A stretch of DNA of 64,000 nucleotides from positions 310,001-374,000 of the forward strand of contig NZ_QMHQ01000001.1 in NCBI RefSeq assembly GCF_003313325.1, read 5' to 3'. This DNA comes from Pedobacter namyangjuensis. GTDB lineage: Bacteria > Bacteroidota > Bacteroidia > Sphingobacteriales > Sphingobacteriaceae. The notes under the pieces were generated by a model. The model saw nothing but the letters and a program-made list of their open reading frames with translations. It ran no database searches and was not told the DNA's origin. Numbering within the stretch: the stretch's first letter is position 1; every line of letters begins with the position of its first letter. Shown in pieces: positions 26,436 to 34,776 of this stretch. Made by a program: the position numbers and the translations under genes.

Positions 26436-26443
26436 TACTTTCG
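26436..26443 (+). promoter_or_regulatory. Putative -7 box of the CsgG-like gene
   Basis: TACTTTCG differs at one position from TAnnTTTG and lies 33 bases before the ATG at 26477. No clear -33 box at the proper distance. Confidence 0.3.
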
Positions 26444-26476
26444 TCCAAAATTTATTTACAATTAAAAAGCTAAAAA

Positions 26477-27109
26477 ATGAAAAGAACGCTACTCACATTA
26501 TTAATCTTAGGATTAGGAATTGGTGCAAATGCGCAAAAACAAATTTTTGAAAGTCCAAAATTGGCATCAGAGATTAAAAATCATAAAGTTGTGGCAATCT
26601 TGCCATTTAACACGAAGATTACGTATAAAAAGCAACCAAAAGGATTTAGCGCCGAAGCAAACCGAGATCAGGAGAAAACGATGTCTAAATCAATACAGTC
26701 TAGTATGTACACTTTTTTGCTTAGAAAAGGGAAAGATTATTCTGTAGAATTTCAGGATGTTGATAAAACAAACATTTTATTGAAAAAAGCTGGCCTTGCC
26801 GATAAACTAGATGAAACCACAAAAGACGAAATAGCAAAAATACTTGGAGTAGATGCCGTACTAGGCGGCGACTTTGAAACTGAACAAACAAAATCTGAAG
26901 CTGGTGCAATTGCGTCGGCAGTATTATTCGGGGGGTTTGGAGGAAAGACCGGCACGGGAACATTAACTCTTACCTTGAATAATGGCGCCGCTGGAGATCT
27001 TCTTTGGAGATTCTTTAAAACTATGGATGCTAACATCACTTCTTCTACAGATGACCTGGTTGAACAAATGATGAGGAAAGTTTCTAGGAATTTTCCATAC
27101 GTCAAATAA
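26477..27109 (+). CDS. Secreted protein with CsgG-like nucleoside/ATP-fold features
   Basis: A 210-residue protein with a signal peptide (MKRTLLTLLILGLGIGANA-QK). The mature region, KVVAILPFNTKITYKKQ ... MSKSIQSSMYTFLLRKGKDYSVEFQDVDKTNILLKKAG ... EIAKILGVDAVLGGDFETEQ, follows the plan of CsgG/GNA1162-type periplasmic domains ('VAVLPF', then 'LGVDAVLxG'). A Gly/Ala-rich segment (GAIASAVLFGGFGGKTGTGTLTLTL) follows. It is not a lipoprotein, unlike CsgG itself, and no curli genes adjoin it. Convergent with the M14 peptidase across a shared bidirectional terminator. Function unknown. Confidence 0.75.
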   Translation: MKRTLLTLLILGLGIGANAQKQIFESPKLASEIKNHKVVAILPFNTKITYKKQPKGFSAEANRDQEKTMSKSIQSSMYTFLLRKGKDYSVEFQDVDKTNILLKKAGLADKLDETTKDEIAKILGVDAVLGGDFETEQTKSEAGAIASAVLFGGFGGKTGTGTLTLTLNNGAAGDLLWRFFKTMDANITSSTDDLVEQMMRKVSRNFPYVK

Positions 27110-27121
27110 TTAATAACTATT

Positions 27122-27162
27122 AAAAAAAGCGAAGCTAGATAAAATCTAGCTTCGCTTTTTTT
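27122..27162. terminator. Bidirectional terminator, perfect 13-bp stem
   Basis: AGCGAAGCTAGAT (27128-27140), AAA, ATCTAGCTTCGCT (27144-27156) with A-run and T-run on either side. It serves both convergent genes and its last bases touch the TAA of the peptidase gene. Confidence 0.9.
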
Positions 27163-29872
27163 ATTTATACAACTGATTAAACATCCATTTAAATGTTCCG
27201 TGTGTTTGAGCTCTAAACGTAATTTCCGGACCAAAAGCATAAAGTTTACCTTTTCCATAATCTGCTTCAAAAGCGGCAACGCCGTCTTTCAAATAGTTTT
27301 GCCCCCAAGCCCAACCACTTCTTAATGGTTTATCAGTAGCAAACCAAGCTAAAGGCCTAACTTTTCCTTTGGCTGCTTCGCCCAATTTAAAAACGGGGCT
27401 ATTATCGAAATAAACATCCGCTGTGCTTTCCATACCCCAATTTGCTGGTATGTTTTTATCTACCGAAACACTCAGTACACTCCCTGGCACATAATATTTG
27501 GTAGAAGGCAATCTTTTTTCTACCCCGCCAACAGTTTCTACTATGGCGTTAGTAACTGGTATTTTTAAATGAGCCGCTAAATTGGTAGCGCTACCTATTG
27601 TAACTACTTGGCCGCCTGCTTCTAAAAACTTTTTAATTTCCGGAATAGATTTATCTTGGCTAACGCGACCAACTCTGGTCCTATATTCTTCAGGAATTGA
27701 TTCCAATGCAGGTGTGCCGAAGTTTTGTCTTCCTGCATTATTATTTTCAGTAGGGTTTGCCACATACGCAGGGATTGATCCGCCAACAAAAACAATTACA
27801 TCATATTTGCTTTTTAAATCGCCTGCGTCTATATCTGGTGCGTAAATAACTTTTGCATCAAAATGATATTGTTCCATAATAAAACGTAACCAACCAGATG
27901 GCATTGAACCGCCGTAAGTGTCCCAAATAGCGATACGAGCTGGTGCAACTTTAGTTAATTTACTAGGTTTATTAGCTGCAGTAACCCTCATTCCAAAACC
28001 ATGTTCTGCCTTATCTAAAATAGTTTTAGCCTTTGCCGATGCAGGCACATAAAATGATCCGTCTGCTTGATTACGAAACACCTCCGCACCGCCTTTTAGC
28101 AATTCGTTTACCGCTAAGTAACTTTCGTTAGCGGCCGAACTTAAAGCATAGCCAGATCCTTTAGGCAAAGCCTTAGGCGTAGCGTTTAACAATTCGCCAT
28201 GTGGCATTTTTTCAAAAGGGCCTTTAAAATCTTCTAAAACCCTATCAAATTTAACATTCATTAAATAAGCCAAAGTCCAACCTGCAGCGTCGTATGGCGC
28301 TACCGGCGGGCCACCTTCGTACTTAAAATCGTTGGGGTGATCTTGTGCCTCAAACATATCTAAAACGTGAGGCCTAAAAGCTTGGTCGGTTTTAACAATA
28401 TAACTTCCCGCTGGATAATTTTTTCCTGCAACGCTAAATGAAGTGGTCGCTTTTTGCACTTGTACACCTGTTCTAATCAGCGCATTTAAAAACCTAATAG
28501 CCGTTGTAAAATCTGGTTGATCTGCCGAAAGAATATAACCTCTTGCATCTCTATTTACCGGATTTTTCATTACAGTATCTAAATACTTTACAGAAAGTGC
28601 TCCCCTTCCACCCGTTGTGCTTGTTCTGTCAGCATTTGCAGCTGCATTAATGGCATCTATCTTTTTAGGCGAGAAAGACCAAGTGTCCTTCTCTCCTCTT
28701 TCGATGGAGTTTTTGCCCATTTTATAAATGTTAAACAGAAGTTCATCGCGATAGCGTTGCGCATAATTTAATACCGCATAATTAAGCGAAACGGAATAAT
28801 CAATAGAATTTTTAAAATACCATTTTTGCGGTAAAACCGGATTTGGGCTGTCGCCATTAGGTAATAAACGAGCCGGAACCAATGGAATTTCTGAAGGTGT
28901 TGGACCGCCCACAATTTCGGTCAACAATCCAATCATATTGTGGAAATAAGTAGTTGTACGTAAACCGCCATTGTACCAAGTAGAAAAAACCGAACCCCCA
29001 CGTTGCGTATAACCAGGTTTAGCCTCAACATTCATCCTGTTGTGCATTGCCGCCCCAACAGCATCTAAGCTTGTCATTAAAATCGGGTCGAAAACGTAGT
29101 TGTAAGGGTCTCTATACGGCGGACCCGCAACCACAGTTCCTGCAGGGCCGGCTTGGTGGTGATTGTACATGATTTGCGGTATCCATTCTATGAACAACTG
29201 GCGACCCATATTTTGCGTTTCTTTTAGGTTTAGCATAAAAAAATCGCGATTGTTATCATGGCCTGCGTATTTTTCATACAATCGTGGTAAGCCACTTAAA
29301 GATCTTTTCTTTGGATCTTTCTCTCTCATGTACCAATCGCTTTGCAACTCTTGCCCATCTGGATTTGCATGTGTCATTAGCACAATAACATTATCCAAAA
29401 TCTTCGTGGTTTCTTCATCAGTTTTACTGGCTAGATTGTAAGCCATTTGAATTAATTGGTGCGCACCTACCGTTTCATTTGCATGCAATCCGCCATCCAT
29501 CCAAACTACAGCCTTACCCTCTGCTGCTAGTTTTTTTGCTTCTTCGGGAGAAAGATTTTCGGCCCTCGCCAATTTTTGAGAGATTTCTTTGTAACGAGCT
29601 AAATTTTTATGGTTTGCCTCTGATGTTACAATGAGCATGTACTGGCTTCGGCCTTCTTCTGTTTTACCAATATCAACCAGTTTTACACGTTTTGATGTGG
29701 TTGCCAATTTTTTAAAATAGGCTTCGGTTTGCGTATAGTTGGCCAATTGGTAATCATCACCTATGGTAAAACCAAAATGTTCTTTTGGACTAGGGATGTT
29801 TTGTGCTACAACTGTTTGCGAAGCCAAAAGCGCTACAAAAAGCCATAAACAGGGTTTGTAAAGTTTCTTCAT
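27161..29872 (-). CDS. Secreted M14-family zinc carboxypeptidase-like protein
   Basis: A 903-residue protein with a signal peptide (about 1-23, ending VVA-QNI). The M14 peptidase domain (about 40-380) has the zinc motif MDGGLHANETVGAHQ (H130, E133), VLMTHANPDGQEL, and GHDNNRDFFMLNLKETQ with the substrate-binding Arg; a third His is likely in IMYNHHQAG. The C-terminal half (about 430-903) is a glutamine-amidotransferase-like fold common in this subgroup (KYDVIVFVGGSIPAY ... GGQVVTIGSAT). Probably a periplasmic peptidase that trims peptides or cell-wall material. It ends within the shared terminator. Confidence 0.88.
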   Translation of the reverse strand: MKKLYKPCLWLFVALLASQTVVAQNIPSPKEHFGFTIGDDYQLANYTQTEAYFKKLATTSKRVKLVDIGKTEEGRSQYMLIVTSEANHKNLARYKEISQKLARAENLSPEEAKKLAAEGKAVVWMDGGLHANETVGAHQLIQMAYNLASKTDEETTKILDNVIVLMTHANPDGQELQSDWYMREKDPKKRSLSGLPRLYEKYAGHDNNRDFFMLNLKETQNMGRQLFIEWIPQIMYNHHQAGPAGTVVAGPPYRDPYNYVFDPILMTSLDAVGAAMHNRMNVEAKPGYTQRGGSVFSTWYNGGLRTTTYFHNMIGLLTEIVGGPTPSEIPLVPARLLPNGDSPNPVLPQKWYFKNSIDYSVSLNYAVLNYAQRYRDELLFNIYKMGKNSIERGEKDTWSFSPKKIDAINAAANADRTSTTGGRGALSVKYLDTVMKNPVNRDARGYILSADQPDFTTAIRFLNALIRTGVQVQKATTSFSVAGKNYPAGSYIVKTDQAFRPHVLDMFEAQDHPNDFKYEGGPPVAPYDAAGWTLAYLMNVKFDRVLEDFKGPFEKMPHGELLNATPKALPKGSGYALSSAANESYLAVNELLKGGAEVFRNQADGSFYVPASAKAKTILDKAEHGFGMRVTAANKPSKLTKVAPARIAIWDTYGGSMPSGWLRFIMEQYHFDAKVIYAPDIDAGDLKSKYDVIVFVGGSIPAYVANPTENNNAGRQNFGTPALESIPEEYRTRVGRVSQDKSIPEIKKFLEAGGQVVTIGSATNLAAHLKIPVTNAIVETVGGVEKRLPSTKYYVPGSVLSVSVDKNIPANWGMESTADVYFDNSPVFKLGEAAKGKVRPLAWFATDKPLRSGWAWGQNYLKDGVAAFEADYGKGKLYAFGPEITFRAQTHGTFKWMFNQLYK

Positions 29873-30006
29873 GGGGATAGTTTAAGTTTATCTATCAAAT
29901 ATAAATTACAAAAAGCGTGATATTTAACTTGCCGTAAATTTGTTACATGGGCGCTGAAATTGCATAGCTACAGGCAGGTTCTTATTTCCTATTAGTTAAC
30001 AAACCT

Positions 30007-30014
30007 TATATTTG
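30007..30014 (+). promoter_or_regulatory. -7 box directly upstream of the thioesterase ATG
   Basis: TATATTTG, an exact TAnnTTTG match, ends 4 bases before the ATG at 30019. A transcript starting at the usual distance would begin at the start codon. The -33 box is not obvious. Confidence 0.5.
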
Positions 30015-30018
30015 GACC

Positions 30019-30405
30019 ATGACACTAGAAGAAAGAATCCAAGCCTCAAAAACCAGTATTTTTAAAGCCGTTTTCCCTAATACAACCAACCACTATGATA
30101 CGCTTTTTGGCGGTACGGCCATGCATATGATGGATGAAGTAGCATTTATTACCGCCACAAGATTTAGCAGGCAAATTATGGTTACAGTTAGTAGCGATAG
30201 AATTGACTTTAAAAAAGCTATCCCCGCAGGTACTATTGTTGAGCTAATTGGCCAAGTAACAAAAGTTGGCAATACCAGTTTAAAAGTTAATGTAGAAATT
30301 TACATAGAGCAAATGTACGCAGAAGGCCGAGAGCTGGCTGTACATGGAGATTTTACATTCGTTGCCATCGACGAAAATAAAAATCCCGTTTCGGTTACAA
30401 AATAA
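30019..30405 (+). CDS. Acyl-CoA thioesterase (hotdog fold)
   Basis: A 128-residue hotdog-fold protein of the acyl-CoA thioesterase family (YciA/BACH-like), which hydrolyses acyl-CoA to free acid and CoA. The family segment FPNTTNHYDTLFGGTAMHMMDEVAFITATRFSRQIMVTVSSDRIDFKKAIPAGTIVEL contains the N-x-x-G-T-L-F-G-G variant and the (A/V)S-x-D-x-I-x-F signature. Such enzymes form hexamers. A TATATTTG box immediately before the ATG predicts a leaderless mRNA. Its TAA abuts the stop codon of cdsA on the other strand with no bases between. Confidence 0.93.
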   Translation: MTLEERIQASKTSIFKAVFPNTTNHYDTLFGGTAMHMMDEVAFITATRFSRQIMVTVSSDRIDFKKAIPAGTIVELIGQVTKVGNTSLKVNVEIYIEQMYAEGRELAVHGDFTFVAIDENKNPVSVTK

Positions 30406-31215
30406 CTAGTACAAAAGAAGATAGAGATACACATAAACTACCGGCGCAGCTATTAAGAGCCCATCAAATCGGTCTAAAAAGCCACCGTGACCCGGCAAAA
30501 AACTGCCCGAATCTTTTGCATCTAAACTTCTTTTCAGCATTGACTCTACCAAATCTCCCAAGGTACCGAAGCAGACAATTAAAATAGCCATTCCGCCCCA
30601 AATAGATGGACTAAATTCTTTGAAGTTTAAGGAAATAAGATAAGAAACCAGCAAACTGGTAAACACGCCTCCAAAAAAACCTTCCCAAGATTTTTTTGGG
30701 GAGTGGCGCTCAAATAATCTTGTTTTGCCAAATTTTACACCAAACAAATATGCTCCGGTATCGCTTGCCCATAAAAGCAATAAAAAGGCAAGGGGCAAAT
30801 GAAAGTTGTAGTTGTTAGTATCTGTTAAGAACCCAAGTGAATAGAAAAAACAAAAAGGAACGGTTACATAGATAAACCCAACAAAAGTGTAGGATATATT
30901 AGCAAATGGGATTTTGTTTTTTTTATATAATTCTAGTATAAAAACAGAGAATATTAACGGTACAATTAAAAGTAAATATTTTAGCTCAAACTGATAATAA
31001 TGGTAAGCCGCCGTTAATGAGAATATAACTGTTGAAACAATAACCGCCATATTTCTATGTGGTCTAATTCCGCCCATTTTAACCAATTTGTAAAATTCTA
31101 AAAGCGCTACAATGCTTAAAATTAAATAGAATCCGGTAAAGGTATAACTACCTAAAAGGATGGAACCCAACATCACGATGGTAAAAAAGAAAGCGGTTAT
31201 AGCTCTGGTTTTCAT
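30406..31215 (-). CDS. cdsA: Phosphatidate cytidylyltransferase
   Basis: A 269-residue inner-membrane enzyme that makes CDP-diacylglycerol from phosphatidate and CTP, the branch point of phospholipid synthesis. About eight membrane helices; the CDS signature stretches over HSPKKSWEGFFGGVFTSLL ... GTLGDLVESMLKRSLDAKDSGSFLPGHGGFLDRFDGLLIAAP, with the catalytic S-x-K and the D-x-x-x-S-x-x-K-R-x-x-x-x-K-D acidic pair. The ATG at 31215 (MKTRAITAFFF) is chosen; a longer in-frame start would overlap the CPBP gene and add non-family residues. It lies 23 bases after the CPBP gene and is probably co-transcribed with it. Confidence 0.95.
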   Translation of the reverse strand: MKTRAITAFFFTIVMLGSILLGSYTFTGFYLILSIVALLEFYKLVKMGGIRPHRNMAVIVSTVIFSLTAAYHYYQFELKYLLLIVPLIFSVFILELYKKNKIPFANISYTFVGFIYVTVPFCFFYSLGFLTDTNNYNFHLPLAFLLLLWASDTGAYLFGVKFGKTRLFERHSPKKSWEGFFGGVFTSLLVSYLISLNFKEFSPSIWGGMAILIVCFGTLGDLVESMLKRSLDAKDSGSFLPGHGGFLDRFDGLLIAAPVVYVYLYLLLY

Positions 31216-31238
31216 TGTTAACGAGGAAGAATAAATAA

Positions 31239-32171
31239 TTAGATTTGAGGGGAGTGCAGCCTTTCTTTTGCGGCTTTGTCTTTCAGAATCCAAAACAAAG
31301 CTAGGGTTAATATTGCAGAAATAAGGTAGCCATACCAAGCAATACCCAAATCATCTCCGTCATCTATAGGCAAATTTTGCTTTTGAAGGTAAAACGCTAC
31401 GATTACCGCATAGGCATTATTTAAAAAGTGTGCAAAAACCGCATACCAAATGCTCCCAGTCCAGAAATATAGATAGCCAAAAGCAGCGCCTAAAAATAGG
31501 CGTGGGAAAAAACCAAAAAACTGAACATGTATAGTGCTGAAAATTATAGCAGAAACCCAAATTGCCACATGCGGATTTTTTAGCCATCTAAATATGGTTC
31601 GCTGCAAACCTCCTCTAAAAATAAACTCCTCGCAAATTGCAGGCATAACGGCTATTACAAACAAATTGGCTAATAAACCGCCAACAGATTTAGTACTTAA
31701 AATTGCTTTTGTAGTTACCATCGCCTGGTCTTCTTGCGCTCGCATCCATTTTTCTATGCCTTTAAATACTTCAGGCAAATGCATTTGCTGGTTGGTTAGA
31801 TTTACCCAAGCCATAAAAGGAGTAGAGCAGACCATTATTAAAAAAACGATGCCCAAATAATCGAATTTTGGAGCAGACATACCATAAAAGTGTTGCGGTT
31901 TTTTCCGTTCAAAAATCGCTAACAGTAATGCCGGCGTTAAGAACAAACCTATCTGTTGCGCTGTTAAAAATATTTTAAGTGCTCCTATTGTTTCTAAATC
32001 TCCTCCCGTTGCCCAAGACATATCGGTTAGTATGCTGGTGCCATACATCAGCACACAAATTACGATAGCGATAACGGCAAAAATTAAAAGTCCGCCAATA
32101 CCAACAGCTAAAAGTAAAATAAGCTGTAAAAAGGGGTGGTTTTCTTGTCTAACGGGCTGGTTATATTGCAT
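31239..32171 (-). CDS. CPBP-family intramembrane metalloprotease
   Basis: A 310-residue protein with about eight membrane helices and the CPBP (CAAX/Abi) protease motifs: EEFIFRGGLQR (motif 1, EExxxR), FSTIHVQFFGFFPRLFLGAAFG (motif 2, FxxxH) and FAHFLNNAYAV (motif 3, HxxxN/B). It also has a long N-terminal part (1-90) with two helices. Members range from prenyl-protein proteases to proteins that mature small peptides or give immunity; the substrate here cannot be told. It is upstream of cdsA and divergent from dusB, whose promoter lies over its start codon. Confidence 0.9.
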   Translation of the reverse strand: MQYNQPVRQENHPFLQLILLLAVGIGGLLIFAVIAIVICVLMYGTSILTDMSWATGGDLETIGALKIFLTAQQIGLFLTPALLLAIFERKKPQHFYGMSAPKFDYLGIVFLIMVCSTPFMAWVNLTNQQMHLPEVFKGIEKWMRAQEDQAMVTTKAILSTKSVGGLLANLFVIAVMPAICEEFIFRGGLQRTIFRWLKNPHVAIWVSAIIFSTIHVQFFGFFPRLFLGAAFGYLYFWTGSIWYAVFAHFLNNAYAVIVAFYLQKQNLPIDDGDDLGIAWYGYLISAILTLALFWILKDKAAKERLHSPQI

Positions 32172-32194
32172 TGTTTGTAATTTACTTACCTTTG
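32166..32194 (+). promoter_or_regulatory. Promoter of dusB-apaG
   Basis: TTG (32166-32168), 18 bases, TACCTTTG (32187-32194), an exact -7 match. It overlaps the first codons of the divergent CPBP gene. The dusB ATG is 29 bases further. Confidence 0.55.
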
Positions 32195-32223
32195 TAAAAT
32201 AATTTTGGTTTGAAGATAGAAAA

Positions 32224-33231
32224 ATGTCTGTAAAGATAGGAAATATAGATTTGGGAGAGTTCCCTTTGTTACTTGCGCCAATGGAAGATGTAAGCGATCC
32301 GCCTTTTCGTTATGTATGTAAACAAGGTGGGGCCGATTTAATGTACACGGAGTTTATTTCTTCTGAGGGATTAATTCGCTCTGCGGCAAAAAGTAGGGCT
32401 AAACTAGATATTTTCGAATACGAAAGACCAATTGGCATCCAGATTTTTGGTAGCGACATAGAAAGTATGCGTGAGGCAACAGAAATTGCAACGCTAGCTG
32501 GGCCAGATTTAATGGACATTAACTACGGTTGTCCGGTTAAAAATGTGGCTTGTCGCGGTGCGGGTTCTGCATTGTTGCAAGACATTGATAAGATGGTAAA
32601 AATGACAGAAGCGGTTGTTAAAGCAACGCATTTGCCTGTTACCGTTAAAACACGTTTAGGTTGGGATGACAACACCAAAAACATTGAAGAAGTTGCCGAA
32701 CGTTTACAGGATATTGGTATTCAGGCGCTAACCGTACATGGCAGAACAAGAGCTCAATTATACAAAGGCGAAGCCGATTGGACATTAATTAGGGAGATTA
32801 AACGTAATCCACGTATTAAAATACCGATTTTTGGCAATGGCGATGTTGATAGCATTAAAAAAGCTGCAGATTGGCGTTTAGAATACGAGGTTGATGGTAT
32901 TATGATCGGCAGAGGCGCTATCGGCTACCCTTGGATTTTTAGAGAAATAAAACACTTTTACGCCACAGGAGAAATATTACCTCCGCCAACGTTAGAAGAA
33001 CGCATTACAGCTTGCAGAACACATTTACAAAAGTCTATAGAGTGGAAGGGGCCAAAGGTTGGCATTTTTGAAATGAGACGCCATTATGCCAACTATTTTA
33101 AAGGTTTGCCAGACTTTAAACAATACAGAATGTTGCTTGTAAAGGAAGAAGACATAGAAACCATCCATCAGTTACTTGACGAAGTGGCAGAAAAATACGA
33201 AGGTGTTTTACCTTTTTCAGAAATGGCTTGA
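32224..33231 (+). CDS. dusB: tRNA-dihydrouridine synthase
   Basis: A 335-residue flavoenzyme that reduces uridines in tRNA D-loops. The (beta/alpha)8 FMN domain opens with LLAPMEDVSDPPFRYVCKQGGADLMYTEFIS, has the catalytic cysteine in INYGCPVKNVACRGAGSALL, and the RNA-side motif VKTRLGWDD ... ALTVHGRTRAQLYKGEADW, then GNGDVDSIKKAADW and GIMIGRGAIGYPWIF for FMN phosphate binding. A helical C-terminal domain (about 245-335) follows. Length and motifs fit DusB. apaG starts 30 bases downstream, probably on the same transcript. Confidence 0.95.
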   Translation: MSVKIGNIDLGEFPLLLAPMEDVSDPPFRYVCKQGGADLMYTEFISSEGLIRSAAKSRAKLDIFEYERPIGIQIFGSDIESMREATEIATLAGPDLMDINYGCPVKNVACRGAGSALLQDIDKMVKMTEAVVKATHLPVTVKTRLGWDDNTKNIEEVAERLQDIGIQALTVHGRTRAQLYKGEADWTLIREIKRNPRIKIPIFGNGDVDSIKKAADWRLEYEVDGIMIGRGAIGYPWIFREIKHFYATGEILPPPTLEERITACRTHLQKSIEWKGPKVGIFEMRRHYANYFKGLPDFKQYRMLLVKEEDIETIHQLLDEVAEKYEGVLPFSEMA

Positions 33232-33261
33232 TTATTGAAAAGCTTATCTTAAATTTATAAA

Positions 33262-33648
33262 ATGGTTACTGCAATTACAGAAGGCGTAAAAATTTCGGTA
33301 GAAACAATTTACCAAGACGAGCATTCGAATCCTGCGAACGAACATTTTATGTTTGCCTACCGGATCGAGGTAGAAAATCTATCTGATCAAAGCGTACAAT
33401 TAATGCGCAGAAAATGGTTTATTTTCGATAGTAATGGCACAACTAGAGATGTGGAAGGAGAGGGCGTTGTTGGCTTACAACCTGTTATTGCACCAGGCGA
33501 AAGCTACTCTTATGTGTCTGGTTGTAATTTAAAGACTGATATAGGCACTATGCGTGGTTATTATTCAATGAATAATTTAGTAACCGAAACCAGCTTCAAA
33601 GTTGAAATTCCAGAGTTTCAATTGGTAGTTCCATATAGGTTAAACTAA
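33262..33648 (+). CDS. apaG: ApaG-domain protein
   Basis: A 128-residue single-domain ApaG protein, a beta-sandwich of fibronectin type III-like fold. Family landmarks are VSVETIYQDEHSNPANEHFMFAYRIEVENLSDQSVQLMRRKWFIFDSNGTTRDVEGEGVVGLQPVIAPGESYSYVSGC (the RKW-x-I-x-D-x-x-G and GVVG-x-QP-x-(L/I)-x-PGE motifs) and GTMRGYYSM. ApaG was linked to Co2+ and Mg2+ homeostasis in Salmonella; the same domain occurs in F-box proteins and is thought to bind small molecules or nucleotides. It follows dusB by 30 bases. Confidence 0.95.
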   Translation: MVTAITEGVKISVETIYQDEHSNPANEHFMFAYRIEVENLSDQSVQLMRRKWFIFDSNGTTRDVEGEGVVGLQPVIAPGESYSYVSGCNLKTDIGTMRGYYSMNNLVTETSFKVEIPEFQLVVPYRLN

Positions 33649-33711
33649 ATTCTATTGCAAAATTTTTATCTCTTTTTGAAAACGATCGCTTGTATTTCAT
33701 AGCAATTTTTT

Positions 33712-33763
33712 TCCCGCTATCCGCTTTATTTCGCTGCGCTCCATGCTCGCTTCTATCGGGTTT
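33712..33763. repeat. Dispersed intergenic repeat, family A copy 4
   Basis: TCCCGCTATCCGCTTTATTT then GCTGCGCTCCATGCTCGCTT and CTATCGGGTTTA. The ends repeat closely at 52542-52585 (TCCCGCTATCCACTTTACTT, ... CCTATCGGGTTTA). Confidence 0.6.
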
Positions 33764-33811
33764 ATAGTTTAGCGCTAGTGTTTCATTTTTCGGTTTTTAT
33801 CACCCAAAACC

Positions 33812-33895
33812 TTGTCATTCCGACTCTGGAGGAATCTGCAACTTTTGTTAGAAATATTACACAAATAGATTTTTTTGCTTTGCCGTGAATGACAA
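33812..33895. repeat. REPIN-like element, copy R2
   Basis: Bounded by perfect 9-base inverted ends, TTGTCATTC (33812-33820) and GAATGACAA (33887-33895). The left half continues CGACTCTGGAGGAATCT, the same word that appears inverted at 39886-39903. Confidence 0.65.
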
Positions 33896-33907
33896 AACTT
33901 TACCAAC

Positions 33908-33941
33908 AAAAAAAAGGACAACAAATTAATGTCATCCTTTT
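33908..33941 (-). terminator. Terminator of the zinc protease gene
   Basis: On the minus strand GGATGAC ... GTTGTCC (with G-T pairs) then nine T residues; the arms are extended by A/T pairs. It lies about 20 bases after the stop. Confidence 0.65.
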
Positions 33942-33959
33942 CTTTTCTATAGATAAATG

Positions 33960-34655
33960 TTAGTCTCTGCTTCTGCCAAACAGCATAGAAGCATAATAAA
34001 GTAAGTTTGCTAAAGCTCCCAAAGCTGCAACCACATAAGTCATGGCAGCCCACCAAAGCGCATCTTTAGCTTGTACATTTTCTTCATCGGTATGCATTAC
34101 ACCACGGTTATTTTTAAGCCAAACCAAAGCTCTTTTGCTCGCATCAAACTCAACGGGTAAAGTTACAAAGCTAAAAATCGTGATGATTGCTAATCCGCCC
34201 ACACCAATTGCCAAAACAATAGGCGGACCATTAAACACAATTAGCATTACACCAATTAGTAGTACCCATTGTAATAAATTAGACGATATGCTAACGATGG
34301 GCACCATACTAGAACGAAATTGTAACCAGTTGTACGATTTGGCGTGCTGTACAGCATGCCCACATTCGTGTGCTGCGACAGCCGCGGCTGCAACACTACG
34401 TCCATAATAAACATCGGTACTTAGGTTTACTGTTCTAGAAGCCGGATTATAATGGTCGGTAAGCTGACCTTCGGCACTCATTACTTTAACATCGTAAATA
34501 CCATTATCTTGAAGCATGCGCTCGGCTACTTCTTTTCCAGACATTCCTGATCTAAGCTGCATCTCAGCATATTTAGAGAATTTATCTCTAAACCTCCACT
34601 GCACAAACATGCTCAACAGCAATACCGGAATAATTAAAATTAAATAGGTTCCCAT
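33960..34655 (-). CDS. Membrane zinc metallopeptidase (YugP-like)
   Basis: A 231-residue protein of the Zn_peptidase_2 / YugP family. An N-terminal membrane helix (LILIIPVLLLSMFVQW) precedes a cytoplasmic or periplasmic part with the zinc motif VAAHECGHAVQHAKSY (H96, E97, H100). Two further helices (WVLLIGVMLIVFNGPPIVLAIGVGGLAIITIFSFVTLP) precede a second conserved acidic site VEFDASKRALVWL, the third zinc ligand region of this family, and a last helix pair ends the protein. Its substrate is unknown; the family is broadly conserved and thought to act in membrane protein turnover. Single gene with its own terminator. Confidence 0.9.
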   Translation of the reverse strand: MGTYLILIIPVLLLSMFVQWRFRDKFSKYAEMQLRSGMSGKEVAERMLQDNGIYDVKVMSAEGQLTDHYNPASRTVNLSTDVYYGRSVAAAAVAAHECGHAVQHAKSYNWLQFRSSMVPIVSISSNLLQWVLLIGVMLIVFNGPPIVLAIGVGGLAIITIFSFVTLPVEFDASKRALVWLKNNRGVMHTDEENVQAKDALWWAAMTYVVAALGALANLLYYASMLFGRSRD

Positions 34656-34776
34656 ATTCGATTTAGTATGTTTTTCAATATAAACTGTCCATTGGTAGAT
34701 TAAAATGGATTCATTTTGCTAAATCAAAAAGTGTTCCCATATTTAGTTAGCATTAAAATTTTACAATTTGTTATCA

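Larger units (their letters stand above)
33649..33959. other. 311-base gene-free region with two repeats and a terminator
   Basis: Between the convergent apaG and zinc protease genes. It holds a family A repeat (33712-33763), a REPIN-like element (33812-33895) and the terminator of the protease gene (33908-33941). No apaG-side terminator was seen. Confidence 0.6.

Noticed and set aside
26752..27279. Open frame on the minus strand (175 codons) across the CsgG-like and M14 genes
   Set aside because: It runs antisense through one clear gene, through the bidirectional terminator and into the end of another; no domain is visible.
31216..31338. Longer N-terminus of cdsA (41 extra codons)
   Set aside because: It would overlap the CPBP gene and adds residues not seen in the family, while MKTRAITAFFF is a normal CdsA start.
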